Shown here in pieces: positions 35,468 to 43,984 of a DNA stretch of 64,000 nt (position 1 is its first letter; each line of letters opens with the position of its first letter). The stretch is from Phytohabitans sp036906915 (lineage in GTDB: Bacteria; Actinomycetota; Actinomycetes; Mycobacteriales; Micromonosporaceae), in NCBI RefSeq assembly GCF_036906915.1, contig NZ_JBAKHX010000004.1:62001-126000 (forward strand), in the 5' to 3' direction. Below the pieces are notes generated by a model. That model did not search any database. It had not been told where the DNA came from and saw nothing but the letters and a program-made list of their open reading frames with translations. The translations under genes and the position numbers were made by a program.

Positions 35468-35485
35468 GGGCCGGCAACCCGGCCC
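35468..35485 (+). promoter_or_regulatory. Stem-loop in the helR leader
   Basis: GGGCCGG, CAAC, CCGGCCC: a 7-bp GC stem with a tetraloop, 43 bases upstream of the ATPase start. A second short repeat, GGCCG-CTTGA-CGGCC, lies further upstream in the same 150-base gap. The gap holds no gene. Confidence 0.4.
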
Positions 35486-35527
35486 CGGAAACGCGAGCGA
35501 GCAGCAGATGACCGATAGGAAGTCAGC

Positions 35528-37525
35528 GTGCCCGCATCCGACCTGGACACCGACCTCAAGAACGAACGCGAACACCTCACTTCGTCCCGTGCCGCACTGC
35601 GGCGAATGCGAGACCGGGCCGAGGCGCTGTTCGCGACCGGCGCGAACGTTGCCGGTGACGCGTACGCCGCCGAGACACTGGGGCGGACGCTCTCTCGGCG
35701 AGTGGCCGAGTTGGCCGACGACCCCACCATCCCGCTCTTCTTCGGCCGCCTGTGGTTCGGCGACGAGGCGCACCACATCGGACGGCGGCACGTCACCGAC
35801 GACGTGGGCGAGCCGATGGTGCTGGACTGGCGGGCGCCGATCTCCAGGGCGTTCTACCGGGCGAGCGCCCGCGACCCGCGAGGTGTCACGGTGCGGCGGC
35901 GGTTCGGCTTCGCGGCCGGCGAGTTGACCAGCTTCGAAGATGAGCACCTCGACCGGGGCGAGGAGCTGGGCACCAAGTCGCGCATCCTGACCGCCGAGAT
36001 CGAGCGACCGCGCGTCGGGCCGATGCGCGACATCGTCGCCACCATCCAGCCGGAGCAGGACGAGCTGGTGCGGGCGGACCTGGAGGACTCGATCTGTGTG
36101 CAGGGTGCGCCGGGCACCGGTAAGACGGCGGTCGGGCTGCACCGCGCCGCCTACCTGCTCTACCTGCACCGGGAGCGGTTGCGCCGCTCAGGCGTACTGA
36201 TTCTCGGGCCGAACAAGGCCTTCCTGTCGTACATCTCGGCGGTGCTGCCGGCGCTCGGCGAGGTGGAGGTGCAGCAGAGCACCGTGGACGAGCTGATCGC
36301 CCGGGTGCCGGTGCGCGGGCGGGACGCTGCGCAGACCGCGGCGGTCAAGCACGACGGCCGGATGGCGACCGTGCTGCACCGGGCGTTGTGGCGGCACATC
36401 CGCAAGCCGGTCGAGCCGATGGTGGTGTCGGACGGCTCGTACCGCTGGCGGATCAGCGAGGAGGCGCTGCGCAGGGTGGTCGACGAGGCGCGCCGGGAGG
36501 GGCTGCCGTACGGGACCGGCCGGGAGCGGGTGCGCGCCCGCGTGGTGGGGCTGTTGCAACGGCAGGCCGAGGCGCGGCGGGCGGAGTCGCCGGGTGACGC
36601 GTGGATGCGGCGGATGTCGCGTGGCAAGCCGGTCACCGAGTTCCTGGACGCGGTGTGGCCGGCGGTCACGCCGGATGGGCTCGTCTTCGGGCTGCTGAGC
36701 GACGCCGGCGCGCTGGCGGGCGCGGCTGACGGCGTGCTGAGCGCCGACGAGCAGGAGCGCCTGTTGTGGACGGCCAAGCCGCGCACGCCGAAGGCGGCCA
36801 AGTGGAGCGCGGCCGATGCGGTGCTGATCGACGAGGCGGCCGGCCTGATCGAGCGGCCGTCGAGCTTCGGCCACGTGGTGGTCGACGAGGCCCAGGATCT
36901 GTCGGCGATGCAGTGCCGGGCGATCGCGCGGCGCAGCGAACACGGTTCGATCACGCTGCTCGGTGATCTGGCACAGGGCACGGCGCCGTGGGCGGCGACC
37001 GACTGGCGGGAGTCGCTGCGCCACTTGGGCAAGCCGGACGCGCCGGTGGTGCCGTTGACGACCGGTTTCCGGGTACCCGCCGTGGTGGTCGCACTCGCGA
37101 ACCGCCTGCTTGCGCAGCTGGCTGTCGATGTACCCGAGGCTGTTTCTCTGCGCCAGGACGGCGAGCTGGAGATCAGGAAAGCATCCGATGTGGACGAGGC
37201 AGCGGTGGGTGAGGTGCGGGCGGCGCTGTCACACGACGGCTCGGTCGGGGTGATCGCGGCAGACGCGGCGCTCGACCGTGTCGGTGCGGCGCTGGCGGCC
37301 GCCGGTATCGCGGCCGGCACGCTCGACGAGCCGTCCGCGCGGGTGACCCTGGTACCGGCCAGCCTGGCGAAGGGTCTGGAGTACGACCACGTCGTGGTGG
37401 TGGAGCCGGCGCAGATCGTGGCCGCCGAGCCGCGCGGCCTGCACCGGCTGTACGTGGTGCTGACGCGGGCGGTATCGCGGCTGGCTGTGGTGCACGCGGA
37501 GCCACTACCGACTGCTATAGCGTAA
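35528..37525 (+). CDS. helR: HelD/HelR-like superfamily 1 ATPase
   Basis: This is a UvrD-like ATPase of 665 residues. The N-terminal coiled region (about 1-40, LKNEREHLTSSRAALRRMRDR) is the type of arm that HelD proteins insert into RNA polymerase. Walker A is QGAPGTGKT (192-200), followed by LHRAAYLLYLHRERL. Motif II reads VVVDEAQDLSAMQ. The C-terminal half has TTGFRVP and SLAKGLEYDHVVV. Actinobacterial HelR/HelD removes RNA polymerase from stalled complexes and can protect against rifamycins. That role is inferred from the family. GTG start with AGGAAG upstream. It is shorter than the roughly 730 residues of mycobacterial HelD. Confidence 0.75.
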   Translation: MPASDLDTDLKNEREHLTSSRAALRRMRDRAEALFATGANVAGDAYAAETLGRTLSRRVAELADDPTIPLFFGRLWFGDEAHHIGRRHVTDDVGEPMVLDWRAPISRAFYRASARDPRGVTVRRRFGFAAGELTSFEDEHLDRGEELGTKSRILTAEIERPRVGPMRDIVATIQPEQDELVRADLEDSICVQGAPGTGKTAVGLHRAAYLLYLHRERLRRSGVLILGPNKAFLSYISAVLPALGEVEVQQSTVDELIARVPVRGRDAAQTAAVKHDGRMATVLHRALWRHIRKPVEPMVVSDGSYRWRISEEALRRVVDEARREGLPYGTGRERVRARVVGLLQRQAEARRAESPGDAWMRRMSRGKPVTEFLDAVWPAVTPDGLVFGLLSDAGALAGAADGVLSADEQERLLWTAKPRTPKAAKWSAADAVLIDEAAGLIERPSSFGHVVVDEAQDLSAMQCRAIARRSEHGSITLLGDLAQGTAPWAATDWRESLRHLGKPDAPVVPLTTGFRVPAVVVALANRLLAQLAVDVPEAVSLRQDGELEIRKASDVDEAAVGEVRAALSHDGSVGVIAADAALDRVGAALAAAGIAAGTLDEPSARVTLVPASLAKGLEYDHVVVVEPAQIVAAEPRGLHRLYVVLTRAVSRLAVVHAEPLPTAIA

Positions 37526-37554
37526 TCGCCGCAACGGTGTAATCATGTAATCAT
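37522..37554 (+). promoter_or_regulatory. GTAATC repeats running into the start codon
   Basis: GTAATCAT occurs twice in direct tandem (37539-37546 and 37547-37554). A third GTAATC is at 37522-37527. The second octamer ends inside the ATG of the next gene. A TATAG just upstream could be a -10 element, giving a very short leader. The arrangement looks like an autoregulatory operator. Confidence 0.6.
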
Positions 37555-38086
37555 GCGTGAGAAGCTAGAGCCGCCCCCCGCCGACGGCGCGGCGGCATGG
37601 ATCACCGGCGCACTGCCGGAGGGATGGTTCACCGAGCCACCCGAAGTGATCATCGACCGGGACGAGATCGTCGTGTACGGGCGGCTGCCCGAGCCGCAGC
37701 TCGCCGACGACGCGTCCGACGCCGACCGGACCGCCGCCGAGGCCGGCCGGATCAACCAGCACCGCGAAGACACCCGTGAACGCCGCATCAAGATCGCCCG
37801 CCAGGTCGAGCACAGGTACCAGCGCAAGGTCGCCTGGGGTGTGGTCTGCGGCAACACCCGCCAACTGTTCACCAACCTGTCCGCGCCGGTCATGACCCGG
37901 CTGCGCCAGCCCGAGCGGCAGGTGCTCGACACCCTGGTCGACGCGGGCGTGGCCCGCTCCCGGTCGGAGGCTCTCGCCTGGTGCGTACGCCTCGTCGGTC
38001 AGCACGCCAACAGCTGGCTCGACGAGCTGCGCGGCGCGATGGGCGCGGTGACGGAGCTACGGCGCCGGGGTCCCGAGATTCCGTAG
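37553..38086 (+). CDS. Hypothetical protein with a possible ribbon-helix-helix-like C-terminus
   Basis: This is a 177-residue soluble protein. The first third is acidic (PEVIIDRDEIVVYGRLPEPQ). A charged coiled stretch follows (NQHREDTRERRIKIARQVEHRYQRK). The C-terminal 60 residues contain QPERQVLDTLVDAGVARSRSEALAWCVRLV, whose pattern resembles ribbon-helix-helix repressors and antitoxins. No ribosome-binding site is present. The repeats across the start suggest it may bind its own promoter. Its stop lies 30 bases inside the 3' end of the convergent IclR gene. I do not recognise a named family. Confidence 0.65.
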   Translation: MREKLEPPPADGAAAWITGALPEGWFTEPPEVIIDRDEIVVYGRLPEPQLADDASDADRTAAEAGRINQHREDTRERRIKIARQVEHRYQRKVAWGVVCGNTRQLFTNLSAPVMTRLRQPERQVLDTLVDAGVARSRSEALAWCVRLVGQHANSWLDELRGAMGAVTELRRRGPEIP

Positions 38087-38845
38087 CGCCGACGAAGGCC
38101 AAGCGCGGGCGCGCGGCGAGCCGAGCGCCCGCGACACTCCGCGGGCGGCCGCCCGCACGGCCGGAATGTAGGCACCGGGCGGCTCGCCGGCGGGCACCAC
38201 GATTGACAGTGCCGCCACCGGCTCCTCGCCCGCCCCGAAAACCGGCGCCGCCACCGACAGCGCGGTCAGCTCCAGTAGCCGGTCGCTTATCGCCACACCG
38301 GTCCGGCGCACCTCGGCCAGCTTCCGGCGCAGGTCACGCGGGTTCGTGACGGTGTGCGGGGTGAACCGGGGCAGCGGACCCGCCAGCACCCGCTCCTGCA
38401 CGTCCGGTTCGGCGTACGCGAGCAGCGCGAGACCGACTCCGGTGGCGTGCAGGGGCAGGCGCCCGCCCACGCGGGAGATCACTCCGATGGCGCCGCGCGC
38501 GCTGAGCCGTTCCAGGTACAGGGCCTCGGTGCCGTCGAGCACGGCGAGCTGCACGTTCTGGCGGGTCGCCTCGTACAGGTCCTCCAGGTAGGGCATCGCG
38601 TGCTCACGCAGCCCGAGACCGCGCGGCGCGAGCGCGGCGACCTCCCACAGGCGCAGGCCGATCCGGTACCGGCCCTCGTCGTCACGCTCCAGCGCGCCCC
38701 ACGCGGCCAGCTCCCCGACCAGCCGGTGCGTGGTGGTCAGCGGCAGCCCGGCACGGCGGCTGAGCTGCGACAGCGTCAGCCGCGGCCGGTCCGGCCCGAA
38801 CGCCTCCAGCAGCCGCAGCACCCGGGACGTGACGGTGGGCCCCAT
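38057..38845 (-). CDS. IclR-family regulator, probable controller of pobA
   Basis: This is a 262-residue IclR protein: winged helix at the N-terminus (TSRVLRLLEAFG ... LTLSQLSRRAGLPLTTTHRLVGEL) and effector domain (LHATGVGLALLAY, SRVGGRLPLHATG). It is divergent from pobA with an inverted repeat between them, the arrangement seen with PobR/PcaU-type aromatic-acid regulators. I chose the ATG at 38845. The ATG at 38881 would place the operator inside the coding region. The effector, probably 4-hydroxybenzoate, is inferred from the neighbour. Confidence 0.85.
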   Translation of the reverse strand: MGPTVTSRVLRLLEAFGPDRPRLTLSQLSRRAGLPLTTTHRLVGELAAWGALERDDEGRYRIGLRLWEVAALAPRGLGLREHAMPYLEDLYEATRQNVQLAVLDGTEALYLERLSARGAIGVISRVGGRLPLHATGVGLALLAYAEPDVQERVLAGPLPRFTPHTVTNPRDLRRKLAEVRRTGVAISDRLLELTALSVAAPVFGAGEEPVAALSIVVPAGEPPGAYIPAVRAAARGVSRALGSPRARAWPSSALRNLGTPAP

Positions 38846-38858
38846 CGCACCATCATCG

Positions 38859-38875
38859 CTTCCGCTGAACGGAAG
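38859..38875. promoter_or_regulatory. Probable IclR operator CTTCCG-N5-CGGAAG
   Basis: A perfect 6-bp inverted repeat with a five-base centre lies in the 70-base gap between the divergent IclR and pobA genes. Its spacing and TTCCG/CGGAA arms fit IclR-type sites. It is well placed to control both genes. Confidence 0.65.
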
Positions 38876-38915
38876 AGCCATGCCACCGGGGTACCGCGCG
38901 TTGGACGCTGCTGGC

Positions 38916-40079
38916 ATGCGTACCCGGGTTGGCATCATCGGCGCGGGCCCCGCGGGACTGACCCTCGCCCACCTGCTCCGCCTGCACGGCATCGACTCGG
39001 TCGTCCTGGAGGCCCGCAGCCGCGAGTACGTCGAGCGGCGGGTCCGGGCCGGCGTCCTCGAACACCCCACCGTCGAGCTGCTGCGCGAGGCGGGCGTCGC
39101 CGAACGGCTGGACCGTGAGGGGATGCCGCACCACGGCCTGTCGCTGCGCTTCGACGGCGCCGACCACCGCATCGCGCTCACCGACCTGACCGGTAAGTCG
39201 ATCACCGTCTACGGCCAGCAGGAGGTGGTCAAGGACCTGATCGCCGCGCGGCTGGACGCGGGCGAGCCGATCGCGTTCGAGGTCTCGGACGTGCGGCCGC
39301 ACGACGTGGAGACCGACCGGCCGTACATCACCTACGTCGACGCGGACGGGACGCGGCGGCGGCTCGACTGCGAGGTGATCGCCGGCTGCGACGGCTCGCA
39401 CGGGGTGAGCCACACCGTGGCGCCCTCGGCCACGCACGCCCACGACTACCCGTTCGCCTGGCTGGGCGTACTGGCCAAGGCGCCACCGTCACACAGCGAG
39501 CTGATCTACACGCACCACGAGCGCGGCTTCGCCCTGCACAGCATGCGGACCCCCGAAATCACCCGGCTGTACCTCCAGGTGCCGCCGGAGGAGCGGATCG
39601 AGAACTGGTCTGACGAGCGGATCTGGGACGAGCTGGGCCGCCGCCTTACCGCGGACGGGTTCACGCTCACCACCGGGCCGATCCTGGAAAAGGGCATCAC
39701 GACGATGCGCAGCGTCGTCACCGAGCCGATGCGGCACGGGCGGCTCTTCCTGGCCGGCGACGCCGCGCACATCGTGCCGCCCACCGGGGCGAAGGGCATG
39801 AACCTCGCCATCCACGACGTGTCGGTGCTCGCGGAGGCGCTCGCCCGGTACTTTGGCGAGGGGCGCACCGACCTGCTCGACGCGTACAGCGACACCTGCC
39901 TGCGCCGGGTGTGGCGGGCCCAGCACTTCTCCTGGTGGATGACGTCGATGCTGCACCAGGCGCCCGGCGCCGACGACTTCCAGCGCCGGCTGCAACTGTC
40001 GCAGCTCCGGTACACCGCGACATCGACGGCCGCCGCGACCAGCCTCGCCGAAAACTACGTCGGCCTGCCATACAAATAA
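38916..40079 (+). CDS. pobA: 4-hydroxybenzoate 3-monooxygenase
   Basis: This flavoprotein hydroxylates 4-hydroxybenzoate to protocatechuate (387 residues). The FAD site is VGIIGAGPAGLTLAHLLRLHG, then the family-typical RVRAGVLEHPTVELLREAG and the second FAD motif RLFLAGDAAHIVPPTGAKGMNLAIHD. The DG motif is CDGSHG. Length and motifs match PobA over generic phenol hydroxylases. There is no strong ribosome-binding site before the ATG. Protocatechuate-cleavage genes are not in the window. Confidence 0.93.
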   Translation: MRTRVGIIGAGPAGLTLAHLLRLHGIDSVVLEARSREYVERRVRAGVLEHPTVELLREAGVAERLDREGMPHHGLSLRFDGADHRIALTDLTGKSITVYGQQEVVKDLIAARLDAGEPIAFEVSDVRPHDVETDRPYITYVDADGTRRRLDCEVIAGCDGSHGVSHTVAPSATHAHDYPFAWLGVLAKAPPSHSELIYTHHERGFALHSMRTPEITRLYLQVPPEERIENWSDERIWDELGRRLTADGFTLTTGPILEKGITTMRSVVTEPMRHGRLFLAGDAAHIVPPTGAKGMNLAIHDVSVLAEALARYFGEGRTDLLDAYSDTCLRRVWRAQHFSWWMTSMLHQAPGADDFQRRLQLSQLRYTATSTAAATSLAENYVGLPYK

Positions 40080-40106
40080 CGAGCCGCCGAGCGGAGCGAG
40101 GCCGAT
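40080..40106 (+). other. GAGCGGAGCGAG motif directly after the pobA stop
   Basis: The bases after the TAA read CGAGCCGCCGAGCGGAGCGA. This resembles strings that begin at the stop codons of nuoJ and nuoG. The rest of the 52-base gap holds the glcD ribosome-binding site GGGAGG. Confidence 0.45.
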
Positions 40107-40131
40107 AGTAGAGTCGGGCTGGGAGGCCAGC

Positions 40132-41577
40132 ATGGCGCTGACGGACCTGCGAGACAAGCTCGTCGCCGACCTCGGCCGCGATGGTGTGATCGACGACCCG
40201 GCACACCTGCGCACGTACGAGTGCGACGCGCTGACCGGATACCGGGTGGTGCCCGCCCTGGTCGTCCTCCCCCGCGACGCCGGCGAGGTGGCCACGACCG
40301 TGCGGGCGTGCGCCGAGCACGGGGTGCCGTTCGTGGCCCGAGGCGCGGGCACGGGACTGTCTGGGGGCGCGCTGCCCACCGCCGACGGCGTCGTCATCTC
40401 GCTCCAGCGGCTGCGACGGATCGTCGAGGTCGACCCGGTCAACCGGCGAGCCGTCGTGCAGCCCGGCGTGACGAACCTGGACATCAGCAAGGCGGCCGCC
40501 GCGTACGGGCTGTACTACTCGCCCGACCCGTCGAGCCAGCAGGTGTGCACGATCGGCGGCAACGTCGCGGAAAACTCGGGCGGCGCCCACTGTCTCAAAT
40601 ACGGGTTCACGGCCAACCATGTGCTGGCCGTCGACGTGGTCCTCCCCGACGGCACATCGGCGCGGCTCGGCGGTGACGCGCCGCACCAGGCCGGCTTCGA
40701 CCTGCTGGGCGCGTTCGTGGGCAGCGAGGGCACGCTGGGCGTGGTCACCGCGGTCGTGGTGCGGCTGCTACACACGCCGGCGACGGTACGCACGCTGGTG
40801 GCCGACTTCGAGTCGACCGAGACCGCGGGTGCCGCAGTGACGGCGGTGATCGCCGCGGGCATCGTGCCGGCCGCGATCGAGATGATGGACAACCTGGCGA
40901 TCGAAGCGGTCAACGAGGCGGTGGACGCCGGCTTCGACCCGAATACCGCGGCGGTGCTCATCATCGAGCTGGACGGTCCGGCCGACGAGGTGGAGGAGCG
41001 GTTCGCCGAGGTGACGGCCGTGTGTACGGCGGCCACCCGGGTCACGATCGCGCAGGACGCGCAGCAGCGGGCCCGGTTCTGGCGCGGGCGGAAGGCGGCG
41101 TTCGCGGCGGTCGGCCGCCTGAGCCCGAACTACTTCGTGCAGGACGGCGTCGTGCCGCGTACCCGGCTGAGCGAGGCGCTGGCCCGGATCGCCGCGATGG
41201 CCGGCGAGGCCGGGTTACGGGTAGCGAACGTCTTCCACGCCGGTGACGGCAACCTGCACCCGCTGGTGCTGTACAGCGAGGCGGCCGGCGAGCACGAGCG
41301 GGCCGAGGCGCTCTCGTCCGCGATCGCGGAGCTGTGCGTCGAGCTGGGCGGCTCGCTCTCCGGCGAGCACGGCATCGGCACCGACAAGGCGTGCTCGATG
41401 CCGCGCATGTTCTCGGCCGACGACCTGGAAACGATGCAGCGGCTGCGGGCCGCGTTCGACCCGGCGGGGCTGTGCAATCCCGGGAAGATCTTCCCGACAC
41501 CACGGCTCTGTGGTGAGCGGCCCGGACCGTACCGGCCGCACCCGCTGGAGGCGACCGGGGTGATCGAGCGCCTATGA
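40132..41577 (+). CDS. glcD: Glycolate oxidase subunit GlcD-like FAD oxidase
   Basis: This is an FAD-linked 2-hydroxyacid dehydrogenase of 481 residues. The PCMH-type FAD domain has ARGAGTGLSGGALP and GGNVAENSGGAHCLKYG. The C-terminal cap ends in the usual SGEHGIGTDKA and AFDPAGLCNPGKIFP. It forms a membrane-associated complex with the two downstream gene products that oxidises glycolate or a similar acid. Substrate specificity cannot be read from sequence. The stop overlaps the glcE ATG (ATGA). Confidence 0.92.
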   Translation: MALTDLRDKLVADLGRDGVIDDPAHLRTYECDALTGYRVVPALVVLPRDAGEVATTVRACAEHGVPFVARGAGTGLSGGALPTADGVVISLQRLRRIVEVDPVNRRAVVQPGVTNLDISKAAAAYGLYYSPDPSSQQVCTIGGNVAENSGGAHCLKYGFTANHVLAVDVVLPDGTSARLGGDAPHQAGFDLLGAFVGSEGTLGVVTAVVVRLLHTPATVRTLVADFESTETAGAAVTAVIAAGIVPAAIEMMDNLAIEAVNEAVDAGFDPNTAAVLIIELDGPADEVEERFAEVTAVCTAATRVTIAQDAQQRARFWRGRKAAFAAVGRLSPNYFVQDGVVPRTRLSEALARIAAMAGEAGLRVANVFHAGDGNLHPLVLYSEAAGEHERAEALSSAIAELCVELGGSLSGEHGIGTDKACSMPRMFSADDLETMQRLRAAFDPAGLCNPGKIFPTPRLCGERPGPYRPHPLEATGVIERL

Positions 41578-42635
41578 GACCGGTGACGCTCGCGGAGTTG
41601 CGGGACGCGGTCCGGGACACGGACGGCCCGCTCCTCGCGCGCGGCGCCGGCACGGCCGCGGGGTGGGCCGGCACGCCGCTTCCCGGCGCCACCGAGATCG
41701 AGACGACCGGGCTGGACCGGCTGCTCACCTACAACCCGGACGACATGACGGTCGCGGTCGAGGCCGGAATGCCGCTGGCGCGCCTGCAGGCCGAGCTGGC
41801 ATCGCGCGGCCAGCGGATCGCGCTGGACGCCGCCCGCGTACCGGCCGGAGCGACCGTGGGCGGGCTGGTGGCGACCGCCGACTCGGGCCCGTTGCGGCAC
41901 AGCCACGGCGGCCCGCGTGACCTGGTGATCGGCGTGACCGTGGTGCTGGCCGACGGCACGGTGGCGCGCTCCGGCGGGCACGTCATCAAGAACGTGGCCG
42001 GGTACGACCTGGGAAAGCTGTTCTGCGGCTCGTTCGGCACGCTCGGCGTGATCACCGAGGTGGTGCTACGGGTGCATCCGCTGCCGCCGGCCACCCGCAC
42101 CGTGGCGCTGCCGCGTGACGCCGCCGAGGCGCTGGACGCGGTTGGCCGGCTGCTCGCGGCGCGGCTCGAACCGGCGGCGCTGGAGTGGTGCGACGGCACG
42201 CTGCTCGCACGATACGAGGGTGGCCCGTCCAGTGTGGAGCGTCGCGCCGCGGCGACGCTGATCCGTCCTGGAGACAAGGTGCTGGACCCACCAGCCGAGG
42301 CCACCGCCTGGCGGCGCGTCCGCGAGGTGAGCGACGAGGAGACCGTGGTGCGCTGTGGCAGCCGCCCCGACCAGTTCCCGTACGTCGCCAAGCACGCGGC
42401 CCGCATCGCCAGCAGCGTGGCCGTCGGCGTGCACACCGTGGCGGTGGACGACGCGGCGGCTGTCGAACGGCTGCGCGCCGAGTTCGAGCACGTGACGCTC
42501 TGCCGCCGCCCGGCCGGCTCCGGCCTGCCGGCGTGGGGACGCCCGCACGCGGCGGTGCCGCTGATGCGGGCGGTCAAGCAGCGGTTCGATCCGGCGGGGC
42601 GGCTGGGCGCGGGCCGCTTCTCGCCGTGGTTCTAG
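41574..42635 (+). CDS. glcE: Glycolate oxidase subunit GlcE-like
   Basis: This is the second FAD-domain subunit (353 residues). It has the FAD-binding LLARGAGTAAGWAG and GGLVATADSGPLRHSHGG, then VIKNVAGYDLGKLFCGSFGTLG. The C-terminal domain is shorter than in GlcD and ends AVKQRFDPAGRLGAGRFSPWF, as in GlcE. It lies between glcD and glcF in the classic order. Confidence 0.92.
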   Translation: MRPVTLAELRDAVRDTDGPLLARGAGTAAGWAGTPLPGATEIETTGLDRLLTYNPDDMTVAVEAGMPLARLQAELASRGQRIALDAARVPAGATVGGLVATADSGPLRHSHGGPRDLVIGVTVVLADGTVARSGGHVIKNVAGYDLGKLFCGSFGTLGVITEVVLRVHPLPPATRTVALPRDAAEALDAVGRLLAARLEPAALEWCDGTLLARYEGGPSSVERRAAATLIRPGDKVLDPPAEATAWRRVREVSDEETVVRCGSRPDQFPYVAKHAARIASSVAVGVHTVAVDDAAAVERLRAEFEHVTLCRRPAGSGLPAWGRPHAAVPLMRAVKQRFDPAGRLGAGRFSPWF

Positions 42636-42646
42636 GGAGGTGTGGC

Positions 42647-43882
42647 GTGAAGCGCGAACTGCTCGACGTGTGTGTCCACTGTGGCTTCTGCCTGCCCACC
42701 TGCCCGACGTATGTGCTCACCGGTGACGAGGCGGAGTCGCCGCGCGGGCGGATCTACCTGATGAGTCTCGCCGAACGAGGCGAAGCCTCCATCGGCGGCG
42801 CGTTCACCGAACACATCGACTCGTGTCTCGGCTGCCTCGCCTGCGTTCCGGCGTGCCCGTCCGGTGTCCAGTACAACCTGCTCATCGAGGCGGCTCGGCC
42901 ACGCATCGAGGAAGAGGCGCCGCGCGACACCCTCTTTCGGCGGCTCGTGTTCGCCCTCTTCCCGTACCCGCGCCGACTGCGGGCCGCGGCGGTCTTCGGC
43001 GTGCTCTATCAACGCATCGGGATTCGCCCGACCCGCCTTCTGGCGAGGCTGCCGGCCCGGGCACGGGCGCTGGAGTCGCTGCTGCCGCCGGTGCGGGTAC
43101 GCGATCTCTTCGCGCGGACACCGCGCGCGACGCTGCCGGCAGGGTCCGCGCGGAGGCGGGTCGCGTTGCTCACCGGTTGCGCCCAGAGAGTCTTCTTCGC
43201 CAAGGTCAACGCCGCCACGGTGCGCGTGCTGGCCGCCGAGGGGTGCGAGGTGGTCGCGCCGCGCGGGCAGGGTTGCTGCGGGGCGCTCAGCCTGCACAGC
43301 GGCCGCGACGAGGAGGCGCGCCGGTTCGCGCGGCGCACGATCGACGCGTTCGGAGACGGGTACGACGCGATCGTGGTCAACGTGGCCGGCTGCGGCTCGA
43401 CGATGAAGGAGTACGGCGAGCTGCTGAGCGCCGATCCGGAGTACCGCGAGCGGGCCGCCGCGTTCGCCGCGAAGGTCCGCGACGTGACCGAGCTCCTGGC
43501 GGAGCTGCCGCCGGTCGCACCCCGACATCCGGTCGAGGCGCGGGTGGCCTACCACGACGCCTGCCACCTGGCCAACGCGCAGCGGATCACCGCCGAGCCG
43601 CGCCAGGTGCTCGCCGCGATCCCCGGTGTCGTGCTGGTCGACGTGCCGGAGGCGCAGATCTGTTGCGGCTCGGCCGGCGTCTACAACCTGCTGCAGCCGG
43701 AGGCCGCTGAGGAATTGGGCAAGCGAAAGGCGGCGAACCTCGCCTCGGTCGCGGCGGACGTCATCGCCACCGCCAACGCGGGCTGCCTGCTCCAGATCGG
43801 ACGGTTCACATCGGACGGCACACCGATCGTGCACCCGGTCGAGCTGGTCGACGCCTCGATCCGCGGTACTGGGTCGAAATAG
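42647..43882 (+). CDS. glcF: Glycolate oxidase iron-sulfur subunit GlcF-like
   Basis: This is the electron-transfer subunit (411 residues). Two 4Fe-4S motifs are near the N-terminus, CVHCGFCLPTCPTY and CLGCLACVPACPSG. Two cysteine-rich CCG domains follow (GQGCCGALSLHSG and AQICCGSAGVYN). The GTG at 42647 is preceded by GGGAGG. The longer upstream open frame is a shadow of glcE. A strong terminator follows the stop. Confidence 0.92.
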   Translation: MKRELLDVCVHCGFCLPTCPTYVLTGDEAESPRGRIYLMSLAERGEASIGGAFTEHIDSCLGCLACVPACPSGVQYNLLIEAARPRIEEEAPRDTLFRRLVFALFPYPRRLRAAAVFGVLYQRIGIRPTRLLARLPARARALESLLPPVRVRDLFARTPRATLPAGSARRRVALLTGCAQRVFFAKVNAATVRVLAAEGCEVVAPRGQGCCGALSLHSGRDEEARRFARRTIDAFGDGYDAIVVNVAGCGSTMKEYGELLSADPEYRERAAAFAAKVRDVTELLAELPPVAPRHPVEARVAYHDACHLANAQRITAEPRQVLAAIPGVVLVDVPEAQICCGSAGVYNLLQPEAAEELGKRKAANLASVAADVIATANAGCLLQIGRFTSDGTPIVHPVELVDASIRGTGSK

Positions 43883-43884
43883 GT

Positions 43885-43925
43885 GGCACCCCGGTGTGGG
43901 TGCGTGCGGCCCACACCGGGGTGCC
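43885..43925. terminator. Bidirectional terminator hairpin
   Basis: A perfect 16-bp stem, GGCACCCCGGTGTGGG with its complement, around a nine-base loop, starting two bases after the glcF stop. It also faces the end of the convergent minus-strand gene. Confidence 0.85.
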
Positions 43926-43984
43926 TGGCCGGCCTCGCAGATCTGGGGGAGGTTGCGAAGCCAGCCACAGAGGGGTGCCCCTTC

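Noticed and set aside
35378..35527. A rifamycin-associated element upstream of helR
   Set aside because: Short GC hairpins exist, but I cannot match the published element with confidence.
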